The notes under the pieces were generated by a model. It had not been told where the DNA came from. It was given only the letters and a program-made list of their open reading frames with translations, and did no database searches. A DNA stretch of 64,000 nucleotides. Source: an uncultured Streptomyces sp. (GTDB lineage Bacteria; Actinomycetota; Actinomycetes; Streptomycetales; Streptomycetaceae). The position numbers were made by a program, and so were the translations under genes. The stretch is from the NCBI RefSeq assembly GCF_947488945.1, contig NZ_CANLBS010000017.1, forward strand, positions 124,001 through 188,000. Reading direction: 5' to 3'. Of the stretch, positions 43,473-52,202 are shown one piece after another. How positions within the stretch are numbered: position 1 is the first letter of the stretch; each line of letters opens with the position of its first letter.

Positions 43473-45824
43473 CTACCGCGGTCTCAGGGTGAGGACGCGG
43501 TCCACGCCGGCCGTCAGGACGAGCGGCTCCTGCGGGCGGCCGGCGGAGTCCGGGGTGGGGGGAGCGGGTGCGGGGGCCTGCGGGCCGGCGGGTTCCGCGC
43601 CACCGGCCTCGTGCACGGTCAGCCCCGGCCCGGTGCGTACGTCGATCCGGGCGTCCCGGTCCGGGCGGAGCACGGCGGTCGCCCCGTCCGGCGACCAGGT
43701 CAGGTCGACGCGCGCGCCGAACCGGGTACGCACACCGGTCAGTTCGCCGTACGGGTGGAGGGGCGCGGCGGCGGTCGGCAGCAGTACCAGGCGGTCCGGG
43801 GCGGACTGGACGAGGCTCTCCAGGACGAGGGCGGGCAGCGCGTGCGCGGCGTCGGCGTTGTAGACGTCCCGGCCCGGATAGTGCGCGCTCATCAGCGAGT
43901 CGTGGAAGTAGTCGCCCCCCAGCACCGACGCCAGCGCTGCCGACGCGCGTACGCCGTCCCTCAGGCGGGCCGCGATCAGGCCGTGGTGCAGATGGCCGTG
44001 GGCGGAGCCGTTCTCCGGTCCGCGCAGGGCGAGCGCCCGGTGCGCGGCCTCGGCGAGCTCCGGCGTGTCGTACGGATTGATCTCCGTCAGCGGCCACACC
44101 GCGTACAGATGGCTCAGATGCCGGTGGTCGTAGGTGTCGCGCAGTCCGGGCCAGGCCCACTCGGCGAGGGCGCCGTCCTCGTTGACCCGGTGGGAGGGGA
44201 GCCGGTCGGCCAGGGCCCGCCGGCGTCGGGCCGTGGACGTGCCGGGGCGGAGCGCAGCGGCGGTGGTGAGGGCGTGGCGGGCCGCGGTGATGTCCATGGC
44301 GGCGTTGAGCGTGCCCCAGCTCGCGTTCTCCGGACGGTTCTCCGGCGAGTACGAGGGGACGATGACCAGGGTGCCGTCCGGTGTGGAACGGGTGAGGAAG
44401 TCCTCGTAGAAGAGCGCCGTCTCGTCCAGGGCGGAGATCAGCTCCGACGGGAACTCGCCTGTCGTGTCGGCCTGTTCGAGCAGCGGGGCCAGCAGCCAGT
44501 CCGCGCCCGCCGTCCACAGGTGCAGCGGGTAGGCGCGCTGGAAGTGCCGGGTGTGGCCGCCGGCGCCGTCGGTGTGGGAGGGCGCCACGATGCCGCGGGC
44601 GCCGAACAGCGCGCGGGCGTTGTCCCGCCAGTCCGCCAACTGGCCCATGATGAGCCGGGCGTGGGCCTCCATGACCTCGGTGAGGCCGGCGGCCGGTGCG
44701 CAGGCCACCTGGAGGTTCAGGTTGGCGTTGGTGGTGAACGCCCCCGACCAGGCGGTGTCCCACTCCCCGGTCCAGATGCCGGGCAGCCGGGGCGGCAGCA
44801 GCCCGGAGGAGGACAGGAGGTGGTAGCGGCCCGCCGCGAAGAGCCGCTCCAGCAGGGCGGGGCTCGACGGGCGGCGCAGCAGCTCGCTGCCGGGCAGTGC
44901 CCCGAGGCTGTCCTCGGCGTCCGGCAGTCGCAACGCGACCCGTTCGAACGCGGCCCGCTGCGGGGGGAGATGGCGGGCCATGAGCGACTCGTAGTCGCCC
45001 TCGGGCAGGGTGACCGGCCGTGTCGCCCCCGCGTCGTCCGCGTCCCTGCGGACCCGCGTCAGCAGCAGCAGGGACGCGGCGCCCGTCACCCGGACCCCGT
45101 CCCCCGACACGGTGACCGTGCCTGTCTCGGCACGCAGCCGGGTGGTGCCGGTGTACGAGGCGGTGCTGCCCGGATAGCCGACGCGCAGGGTGAGCAGCGC
45201 GCCGTCCGGGGTCAGCTCGGTGGAACGCGTGACCGCGAGGTCGGCGGGCGCGCCGGGCAGCGCGTGGTCCAGGACGAACTGGGCCACCGGGCCGGGTGCG
45301 GTGACGTGCTGCACGATCACGTCGTCCGGCCGGGAGACGAAGACCCGGCTGCGCCAGGCCCCGCGGGCGGCGCCCGCCTGGCCGGAACCGAACTCCACCC
45401 ACCTGCGGTAGCCGCTTCCCTGATCCCGGACTGCGACGTCGTCGCCGCCCGGCTCCGGGGGCCCGCCGCGCAGCCGGGTTTGGAACGCGGGGTGGAACGG
45501 CTGGACCCACAGCATCGGGTACGCGGCCCCGAAGCGCTCCGCCGCCGCGGTGTCACCGGCCAGCAACGCGTCCTGCAACGCTCCCAGTTCGTCCGCCAGC
45601 TCGGGCGGTCGCGCGTGCTCGCTGCCGTTGGGGCGCACCAGGGTGTGGTGGGTGACGACGACCCGGTCGTCGGCCGGATCTCCGTACACCATCGCCCCGT
45701 GGCTGCCGTTGCCGCTGAGGAACGCGTCCTCCCACCGGGCGGCCGGGCGCGGCTCCCAGGTCCCGCCGGCGTTGCCGAAGGCGCCCCGGCCCCCGCCGCC
45801 CCCGCCCGGCCGACCGCCGTTCAC
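43473..45824 (-). CDS. GH95 alpha-L-fucosidase-like glycosidase
   Basis: A 783-residue intracellular glycosidase. It opens WEDAFLSGNGSHGAMVYGDP (N-terminal beta domain). The (alpha/alpha)6 barrel has LPGIWTGEWDTAWSGAFTTN, ANLNLQVACAPAAGL (normally N-x-N-x-Q) and RDTYDHRHLSHLYAVWP, the conserved catalytic regions of GH95. Family members remove alpha-1,2-fucose or alpha-galactose; fucose caps xyloglucan side chains, so a fucosidase fits. GTG 45824 overlaps the GH42 stop. It has no signal peptide. Confidence 0.8.
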   Translation of the reverse strand: MNGGRPGGGGGGRGAFGNAGGTWEPRPAARWEDAFLSGNGSHGAMVYGDPADDRVVVTHHTLVRPNGSEHARPPELADELGALQDALLAGDTAAAERFGAAYPMLWVQPFHPAFQTRLRGGPPEPGGDDVAVRDQGSGYRRWVEFGSGQAGAARGAWRSRVFVSRPDDVIVQHVTAPGPVAQFVLDHALPGAPADLAVTRSTELTPDGALLTLRVGYPGSTASYTGTTRLRAETGTVTVSGDGVRVTGAASLLLLTRVRRDADDAGATRPVTLPEGDYESLMARHLPPQRAAFERVALRLPDAEDSLGALPGSELLRRPSSPALLERLFAAGRYHLLSSSGLLPPRLPGIWTGEWDTAWSGAFTTNANLNLQVACAPAAGLTEVMEAHARLIMGQLADWRDNARALFGARGIVAPSHTDGAGGHTRHFQRAYPLHLWTAGADWLLAPLLEQADTTGEFPSELISALDETALFYEDFLTRSTPDGTLVIVPSYSPENRPENASWGTLNAAMDITAARHALTTAAALRPGTSTARRRRALADRLPSHRVNEDGALAEWAWPGLRDTYDHRHLSHLYAVWPLTEINPYDTPELAEAAHRALALRGPENGSAHGHLHHGLIAARLRDGVRASAALASVLGGDYFHDSLMSAHYPGRDVYNADAAHALPALVLESLVQSAPDRLVLLPTAAAPLHPYGELTGVRTRFGARVDLTWSPDGATAVLRPDRDARIDVRTGPGLTVHEAGGAEPAGPQAPAPAPPTPDSAGRPQEPLVLTAGVDRVLTLRPR

Positions 45825-47842
45825 GCCGCGCCGTCCAGGGGGCGGAGCGCGACGACGCCGTACCGGCCCAGTTCCACGCGTCCCGAGGTCTTGGCGCCGG
45901 TCAGCAGGTCGAGGTGGTCGCCGGCCGGCAGCTCCACGGAGACCGGCCCGGTGCCGTGGTGGAGGAGGAAGAGCACCGGGCCCCGGCGCACCGCCTCGAC
46001 GCCGGCGGGCAGTCCTTCCAGCACCGGCCGCACGCCCGCGCCGGCGGTGATCCGGGCCAGCAGGGCGGCCAGCGACGCCGGTTCCGGGAGGGTGGAGACG
46101 TACCAGGCGGTGCCGTTGCGGAGCACCGCGGGGAGCCCGTCCAGTTCGCCGCCCCGGTAGGCGGCGACGGTCTCGGCGCCGTCCTCGGCCTCCAGCTCCT
46201 CCGACCAGAGCAGCCCTTCGAACGCCTCCGTCCCGCCGGTCCCGCCGCACTCCACCGTCGCGTCCGCGTCTAGCGGCCACCACTCGTGGACCGCGCGGAT
46301 GCCGAACAGGGCGCGCAGCCGTGCGTCCATGCCGCCGGGCCGGATGCGGTTCTCCCGGTCCGCGACGCCGGTGAAGAAGCCGCAGACCAGGGTCCCGCCC
46401 CCGGCGGCGTACGCCACCAGGTTGTCGATCGCCGCGTCCGACAGCAGATGGAGCTGGGGGACGACGACCACGCGGTACCCGGACAGGTCGCCCTCCGGGC
46501 GGGCGAACGCCGTGGTGACGCCGTTCTCCCACAGCCCCCGGTGCCAGGCCCGCACCACCTCGGGGTAGTCGACGAGCGTCGAGGGGCGGCCGGCCTGACC
46601 GCTCGCCCACCAGGCGTCCCAGTCGTGCAGCACCGCCACCCCGGCCGCCACCGGGGCGCCCTCCACCGCCTCGCCCAGTTCGGCGAGTTCGGCGCCGATG
46701 CGGGCGATCTCGCGGAACCCGCGGCTGTGTTCACCCGCGTGCGGGACCATCGCGGAGTGGAACTTCTCCGCCCCCTGGCGGGACTGGCGCCACTGGAAGT
46801 AGCAGACGGCGTCCGCGCCGCGGGCGACCGACTGGAGCGACCAGAGGCGGTTCAGCCCGGCGGGCTTGGGGCGGTTCACGGGACGCCAGTTGACGGCGCC
46901 CGCCGCCTGCTCCATCAGCATCCACGGGCCGCCCGCCTGCGAGCGGGTCATGTCGCCGAGCATCGCGTTGTACTGGCCGCCCCACGGGTCCTGCGGGTCG
47001 GGGTAGACGTCGACGGAGACGATGTCCTCGTGCTCCGCCCACGCCCAGGCGTCCTGCCCGGACCACAGCGGCATGAAGTTGGTGGTGACCGGGACGCCGG
47101 GGGTGTGCCGGGCGACGATGTCGCGCTCGGCGCGGTAGCACTCCAGCAGCGCGTCCGAGGTGAACCGCCGGAAGTCAAGCACCTGCGCCGGGTTGTGCAG
47201 GTACTGGGCCTTGCGGGGCGGCAGGATCTCCTCCCAGTCCGCGTATCCCTGGCTCCAGAACGCCGTGCCCCACGCCTCGTTGAGGGCGTCGAGGGTGGTG
47301 TGGCGTTCGATGAGCCAGCGCCGGAAGTGGGCGGCCGTCTCGTCGCAGTAACAGGAGGTGCAGTACTCGTTGTTGATGTGCCAGACGGTGAGTGCGGGGT
47401 GGTCGGCGTACCGGGCGGCGAGGTCCTCGGTGAGGGCCGCCGCGTACCGCCGGTAGACCGGGGAGCTGGCGCAGAAGTGCTGGCGCGAGCCGTACCAGAC
47501 GACCGAGCCGTCCTCGGCGCGCGGCAGCGTCTGCGGGTGGAGCGCGCCCATCCACGGCGGCGGCGACGAGGTGGGGGTGGCGAGCACCACCCCGATGCCG
47601 GCCCCGTGCATCAGGTCCATCACCCGGTCGAGCCAGCCGAAGTCGCGTATGCCCGGACGGGGTTCGATGCGGGCCCAGGAGAACACCCCCACGGTGACGG
47701 TGTTCACCCCGGCCTCACGCATCAGCCGGACGTCCTCGGCCCACACCTCCTCGGGCCACTGCTCGGGGTTGTAGTCGCCGCCGAAGAGGATGCGGCCGGC
47801 GGTGGCGTCGTGCAGGGACGGCATGGAGTTCTCGTTCCTCAC
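45821..47842 (-). CDS. GH42 beta-galactosidase
   Basis: A 673-residue intracellular beta-galactosidase. ILFGGDYNPEQWPEEVWAED is the family opening. The acid/base is Glu159 in VWHINNEY and the nucleophile Glu311 in GPWMLMEQAAG. Four Cys (124, 161, 164, 166) match the zinc cluster of GH42 trimers. It would remove galactose from imported xyloglucan oligosaccharides once fucose is gone. The GTG start at 47842 overlaps the GH74 stop; ATG 47824 is an alternative. Confidence 0.9.
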   Translation of the reverse strand: MRNENSMPSLHDATAGRILFGGDYNPEQWPEEVWAEDVRLMREAGVNTVTVGVFSWARIEPRPGIRDFGWLDRVMDLMHGAGIGVVLATPTSSPPPWMGALHPQTLPRAEDGSVVWYGSRQHFCASSPVYRRYAAALTEDLAARYADHPALTVWHINNEYCTSCYCDETAAHFRRWLIERHTTLDALNEAWGTAFWSQGYADWEEILPPRKAQYLHNPAQVLDFRRFTSDALLECYRAERDIVARHTPGVPVTTNFMPLWSGQDAWAWAEHEDIVSVDVYPDPQDPWGGQYNAMLGDMTRSQAGGPWMLMEQAAGAVNWRPVNRPKPAGLNRLWSLQSVARGADAVCYFQWRQSRQGAEKFHSAMVPHAGEHSRGFREIARIGAELAELGEAVEGAPVAAGVAVLHDWDAWWASGQAGRPSTLVDYPEVVRAWHRGLWENGVTTAFARPEGDLSGYRVVVVPQLHLLSDAAIDNLVAYAAGGGTLVCGFFTGVADRENRIRPGGMDARLRALFGIRAVHEWWPLDADATVECGGTGGTEAFEGLLWSEELEAEDGAETVAAYRGGELDGLPAVLRNGTAWYVSTLPEPASLAALLARITAGAGVRPVLEGLPAGVEAVRRGPVLFLLHHGTGPVSVELPAGDHLDLLTGAKTSGRVELGRYGVVALRPLDGAA

Positions 47843-50106
47843 TCAGGGTCCGCGTACTGGATGCCCCGGCCGTTGGTGCCCAGGTACACCCGGCCGTGGA
47901 CACGGGGATCGCCGGTGATGGTCTCGCCGGTCCACCCCCACTGGTGGGCGTCGTCGTTGATCCGCACCCAGGTGGCGCCGGCGTCGTCGGAGCGCAGCAC
48001 CGCCACCCCGTCGTGGGTGGCGGACACCCGCCCGGTCTGGAAGACCGCCGGGTAGCCGGAGCCCCCGCGGCCCGGGGCGGCCTTGCCGAAGCCCAGCGCG
48101 TGCGACTCCTGGCAGCCCGCGACGGGGGCGAAGGCGTCCCCGCCGTCCGTGGACCGGTGCAGCCCGCCGGTCTTCGCCGACAGCCAGAGGTCGCCCCGGC
48201 GGCCCGGTGCCGCGACCATCGCGAACTGGACGTCCCCCGACGGCAGCCCGCCGGACACCTCGGTGAAGGTGGCGCCCGCGTCGGTCGAGCGGTGCACGGT
48301 GCCGGTCCGGGTGTCGTACGCGTAGAAGCGCGCCGGATCGACGGGGTCGGCGACCGGTTCGGCGCCCGCCGGGCAGGTCGGGACCTCGGCCCAGCTCGCC
48401 CCGCCGTCGGTGGACCGCTGGGCGGGGTAGGGGGTGCCGTCCCAGTGGACGAAGGACCAGACCAGCACCGTGCCGTCGGCGTTCACCGCGATCGGACCGG
48501 GTGCGGACGGCGCGATCTCCGGCTGGGCGGCGAACGGCCGCCAGCTCCGGCCGCCGTCCTCGGAGAACGCCCCGGCCGACTGCGAGCCGGACGGCCAGCC
48601 GGTGCGCACGACGTAGGAGGGGCGCCGGGCGGCCAGGGCCAGACCGGTCGCCGTGCCGAACACCGGACCGGTCGCCATGCCGCGCGAGGGGGAGGCGGTC
48701 AGCGACTCGTGGAACATCACGCCGATGTCGCCGAGTCCGCTCAGCAGGGCGGCACCGCCCCGGTCCGGCGGGGCCAGCAGCTGGCGCACCGAGGACTCCT
48801 CAAGCCCGCGGATCCGGGGCGCCCAGTGCGTCAGGTCGCGGGTGCCGTAGATCGTCGCGCCCGTCCCGAAGAGCAGGTTCCGGGAGTCGAAGGGGTCCAG
48901 GGCCACGGCCTGGATCCACCAGCCGAACTTCGCCTCGCCGCCCCAGCGCAGGTACGGCGTCTCCGACACGTCGAGCACCGCGGTGTCCTTGAGGGAGGTC
49001 CACGTCGCGCCGTCGTCGGTGGTGCGGAAGAGGGTGTCGACGGGGCCCCAGCGGTTGTTGGTGGAGACCACGGCCGTCCCCGGCCGCCGGGCGTCCACGG
49101 CGACACCGCCGTAGCCGAACGCGTCGCCGTCCGCCGGGACGAGGGGGGTGACGTCGCTCCACGCACCGGTGACCGTGTCCAGCCGGTGCACCGCGCCGGC
49201 GCTCTGGTTGTTGGGGCCGGGCCCGTTCGCGTACGTCACCCACAGGGCGCGCGACCCCGCGTCGTACGCCGCCCGGACGGGGAACGCGGTCGCGCCCGCG
49301 GCGGGCGGCTGACCGGGGACGGCCTCCCAGCCGCCGGACGGGGTGGTGCGCAGCAGGGAGGTGGTGCCGTCGCCCCAGCCCGCGTAGACCGTCCGGCCGG
49401 CGGCGACCAGCAGGGTGACGCCCTGGCCGGCCGGGTCGGGGGTGACCGGGAAGCCGGTGACGGGCGCCCAGGTCGCGCCCCGGTCGGTGGAGCGCAGCAG
49501 CCCGTCGTGGCGGGTGCCGAGCCAGAGCGTGGAGCTGTCGCGCGGGTCGACCAGCAGCCTCTCCCCGGCGCCGCGCCCGTCCTCGTTCGCCCCGAGCCGC
49601 ACCGTCAGGTCCGCCCGTTTCCAGGTCCTGCCCCGGTCCTCGGACCGCAGCACCGCGCCGGGGGACGCCCAGGACTGGGCGTACGTGCCGAGCGCCAGGT
49701 ACAGCCGGTCCGGGTGGGAGGGGTCGACGGCCATCGCCTCGACGCCCAGCAGGTTCCAGTCGTCCCAGCCGAGATGGTCGGTGAGCGCCGTCCAGCGGGC
49801 CGTGCGGTCGTCCCACCGGTAGGCGCCGCCGATGTCGGTCCGGGCGTAGGCCAGGCCCTTGACGGACGGGTGGAACAGGATGCCGGTGACGAAGCCGGTA
49901 CCGCCGATCGCCGCGGTCCGCCACCGGTGCGGCTCGGTGGTGGCCGGCCGCCGGGCGGCGACGGCGGGGGACCCCGAGGGGACCACCGCCGCCGCCGCGG
50001 CGACCGCCGCGGCGGCGCCGAGCACCGTGCGGCGCGCCGGTGTGGACCGGGCCCGGTCCGGGGGAGCGGAGTCGGGCCCGGGGAACGGGGCGGACGAAAC
50101 GCGCAT
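47839..50106 (-). CDS. Tat-exported GH74 xyloglucanase
   Basis: A 755-residue secreted endo- or exo-xyloglucanase. The Tat signal has ARRTVLGAAA (Arg25-Arg26) and an Ala-rich core. Tandem seven-bladed propellers follow, with repeated SEDRGRTWKR and STDRGATWAP (Asp-box-like) turns. The general base is in ARTDIGGAYRWDD (Asp91) and the acid in SGLGDIGVMFHESL. GH74 enzymes are nearly all xyloglucan-specific, so this gene best defines the locus. I start at ATG 50106. The upstream spacer holds an 18-bp tandem repeat. Confidence 0.9.
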   Translation of the reverse strand: MRVSSAPFPGPDSAPPDRARSTPARRTVLGAAAAVAAAAAVVPSGSPAVAARRPATTEPHRWRTAAIGGTGFVTGILFHPSVKGLAYARTDIGGAYRWDDRTARWTALTDHLGWDDWNLLGVEAMAVDPSHPDRLYLALGTYAQSWASPGAVLRSEDRGRTWKRADLTVRLGANEDGRGAGERLLVDPRDSSTLWLGTRHDGLLRSTDRGATWAPVTGFPVTPDPAGQGVTLLVAAGRTVYAGWGDGTTSLLRTTPSGGWEAVPGQPPAAGATAFPVRAAYDAGSRALWVTYANGPGPNNQSAGAVHRLDTVTGAWSDVTPLVPADGDAFGYGGVAVDARRPGTAVVSTNNRWGPVDTLFRTTDDGATWTSLKDTAVLDVSETPYLRWGGEAKFGWWIQAVALDPFDSRNLLFGTGATIYGTRDLTHWAPRIRGLEESSVRQLLAPPDRGGAALLSGLGDIGVMFHESLTASPSRGMATGPVFGTATGLALAARRPSYVVRTGWPSGSQSAGAFSEDGGRSWRPFAAQPEIAPSAPGPIAVNADGTVLVWSFVHWDGTPYPAQRSTDGGASWAEVPTCPAGAEPVADPVDPARFYAYDTRTGTVHRSTDAGATFTEVSGGLPSGDVQFAMVAAPGRRGDLWLSAKTGGLHRSTDGGDAFAPVAGCQESHALGFGKAAPGRGGSGYPAVFQTGRVSATHDGVAVLRSDDAGATWVRINDDAHQWGWTGETITGDPRVHGRVYLGTNGRGIQYADPE

Positions 50107-50140
50107 GGGGAACACACCTTCCGGATGGGGGAGTTGCCGG

Positions 50141-50176
50141 GCCGTGCCGTTCTCGGGAGCCGTGCTGTTCTCGGGA
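50141..50176. repeat. Two 18-bp tandem repeats before the GH74 gene
   Basis: GCCGTGCCGTTCTCGGGA at 50141-50158 recurs with one change at 50159-50176, and a third partial copy follows. It lies in the 137-base spacer between the permease and GH74 genes. Confidence 0.6.
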
Positions 50177-50243
50177 GCCGTGGCGTGCGGGAGAGCCGGG
50201 GCGTGCGGGGCGTCCGTCCCGTACGGGTGCGCGGGGGCGGGGG

Positions 50244-51188
50244 TCAGCCCTTGACCGCGCCGGTGAGCATGCCCTCCTTGAAGTGCTTCTGGACGAAGGG
50301 CGACAGGACCGCGACCGGGATCAGCGCCAGCACCATGACCGCCATCTGGATGGCGAGCGGCGACAGGTGCCCGGTGTTGATCACCTGGGTGAGCCCGGTG
50401 GGCCGCTCCTGCTTCAGCACCAGTTGGTTCATCACGTTCTGCAGCGGCAGCATCTGCGGATCGCTGATGTAGATCGAGGCGTTGAACCAGGCGCTCCAGT
50501 ACCCCACCGCGTAGAACAGGGTGATGACGGCGATGACCGCGCGGGACAGCGGCATGACGATCTGCCACAGGATGCGGAAGTCGCCGGCGCCGTCGAGCCG
50601 GGCGCTCTCGATGAGCTCCTGGGCGGTGCTCATGAAGAAGGCCCGCAGCACCAGGATGTTGAAGACGTTCAGCGCGCTCGGCAGGATCAGCGCCAGGTAC
50701 GAGTCGGTGAGACCGAGCCCCTGCACCACCAGGTAGGTGGGGATGAGTCCGGCGCCGAAGAACATCGTGGCGAGCATGAACACCAGCAGCGGCCGGTGCA
50801 GCACCGAACCGGTCCGGGACAGGCCGTAGGCGCACAGCACCGAGACGGTCATGCTGAACAGGGTCCCGACGACCGTCACGCCGATGCTGATCAGGGTGGC
50901 CCGGGTGACCTGGCCCCCGCCCAGCAGTTCCTGGTACGCGACGAAGGTGACGCCGCGCGGGATCACCACCAGGCCGCCGGTCTCGGTGATGGTCTTCACC
51001 GAGGAGAGGCTGGTGACGACCACGACCCAGAGCGGGAAGAGGACGGCCAGGCACACCAGCACCAGGACCACGCCCTTGGAGGCGAGGCCCGCCTTCGACG
51101 GCTCCTCCTCCCACACCGGTCGGAGCCGACCGCGGGTGCCGGGCTTCACCCCGGCGATGCCGGTGAGCCCGGAGAGCAGGCTGCTCAC
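50244..51188 (-). CDS. Carbohydrate ABC transporter permease (LplC-type)
   Basis: A 314-residue inner-membrane permease with six predicted helices. The ATPase-contact EAA loop reads ELIESARLDGAGDFRILWQI, then VMPLSRAVIAV. The C-terminal part ends PFVQKHFKEGMLTGAVKG, a classical ending for the MalG/LplC branch. GTG 51188 overlaps the previous permease stop. With the other permease and the lipoprotein it imports xyloglucan oligosaccharides; the ATPase is absent and is probably a shared MsiK-like protein. Confidence 0.9.
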   Translation of the reverse strand: MSSLLSGLTGIAGVKPGTRGRLRPVWEEEPSKAGLASKGVVLVLVCLAVLFPLWVVVVTSLSSVKTITETGGLVVIPRGVTFVAYQELLGGGQVTRATLISIGVTVVGTLFSMTVSVLCAYGLSRTGSVLHRPLLVFMLATMFFGAGLIPTYLVVQGLGLTDSYLALILPSALNVFNILVLRAFFMSTAQELIESARLDGAGDFRILWQIVMPLSRAVIAVITLFYAVGYWSAWFNASIYISDPQMLPLQNVMNQLVLKQERPTGLTQVINTGHLSPLAIQMAVMVLALIPVAVLSPFVQKHFKEGMLTGAVKG

Positions 51189-52201
51189 TTCTTGTACACC
51201 CCCTGCTCGCCCATGAGATGGGCGACCTTGTTGGCCCCGAGGACCAGCAGCAGACCGAAGATTCCCTTGACGATGCCGACGGCCGCCGCATAGCTGAACC
51301 CGCCGTTGGTGATGCCGACGTTCCAGACGTAGGTGTCGAGCACCTCGGAGGCGCCGGGGCCCACCGCGGTGCGCTGGAGCAGGATCTGCTCGAAGCCCAC
51401 GGTCAGCGCGTTGCCGACCTGGAGCACCAGCAGCAGGGCCACCACCGGGCGCAGGGCGGGCAGCGTGATGTGCCACATCCGGCGCCAGCGGTTCGCGCCG
51501 TCCATCGCGCTCGCCTCGTACAGGTCCGGGCTGACCGAGGCCAGCGCGGCGAGGAAGACGATGACGCCCCAGCCGGCGTCCTTCCAGATCATCTCGAAGG
51601 TGATCAGGAACTTGAACAGGCCCGGGTTCGTCATCAGGTCGAAGCCCTCGTGGCCGTGCTCCCGCAGCGTCTGCGCGATGAGTCCCGCGCCGCCGAACAT
51701 CTGCTGGAAGACGGTGACGACGAGCACCCAGGAGAAGAAGTGCGGCAGGTAGAGGATGGCCTGCGCGACCGCCCGCACCCGGGGGCGCACGAAGCTGTTG
51801 ACGAACAGCGCCAGCAGGATCGGTACCGGGAAGAACAGGGTGAGCTGGATCAGGAAGATCACCAGCGTGTTCCGCAGCGCCGACCAGAACAAGCGGTCGT
51901 TCGCCATCTCCTGGAACCACTCGAACCCGACCCACGGGCTCTGCGCGATCGCCTGGAAGGCGTTGTCCGCGATGTAGGGGTCGTAGTCCTGGAAGGCGAC
52001 CACGTTGCCCGCGAGCGGGACGTAGGCGAAGACCAGGAGCAGCAGCATCGCCGGCAGGGTCATCAGCAGCAGGGTGCGGTCCCGGCGCAGCCGGTGCCGC
52101 AGCGGCATGCCCTTGGCAGCCGTGCGGCGCCCGGCCGCCTTCGTCCGGACCGGCGGCGTCGCCGACTCCCGCGTGCGCCGGTCCTCGGTGCTCAGTGCCA
52201 T
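51185..52201 (-). CDS. Carbohydrate ABC transporter permease (LplB-type)
   Basis: A 338-residue permease with six helices. The EAA loop is DLYEASAMDGANRWRRMWHI, followed by TLPALRPVVALLLVL. The N-terminal part is a ~50-residue Arg-rich tail. ATG 52201 begins one base after the lipoprotein stop (TGACATG); a GTG at 52219 inside the lipoprotein gene is a possible alternative. The first membrane-embedded partner of the importer. Confidence 0.9.
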   Translation of the reverse strand: MALSTEDRRTRESATPPVRTKAAGRRTAAKGMPLRHRLRRDRTLLLMTLPAMLLLLVFAYVPLAGNVVAFQDYDPYIADNAFQAIAQSPWVGFEWFQEMANDRLFWSALRNTLVIFLIQLTLFFPVPILLALFVNSFVRPRVRAVAQAILYLPHFFSWVLVVTVFQQMFGGAGLIAQTLREHGHEGFDLMTNPGLFKFLITFEMIWKDAGWGVIVFLAALASVSPDLYEASAMDGANRWRRMWHITLPALRPVVALLLVLQVGNALTVGFEQILLQRTAVGPGASEVLDTYVWNVGITNGGFSYAAAVGIVKGIFGLLLVLGANKVAHLMGEQGVYKK

Positions 52202-52202
52202 G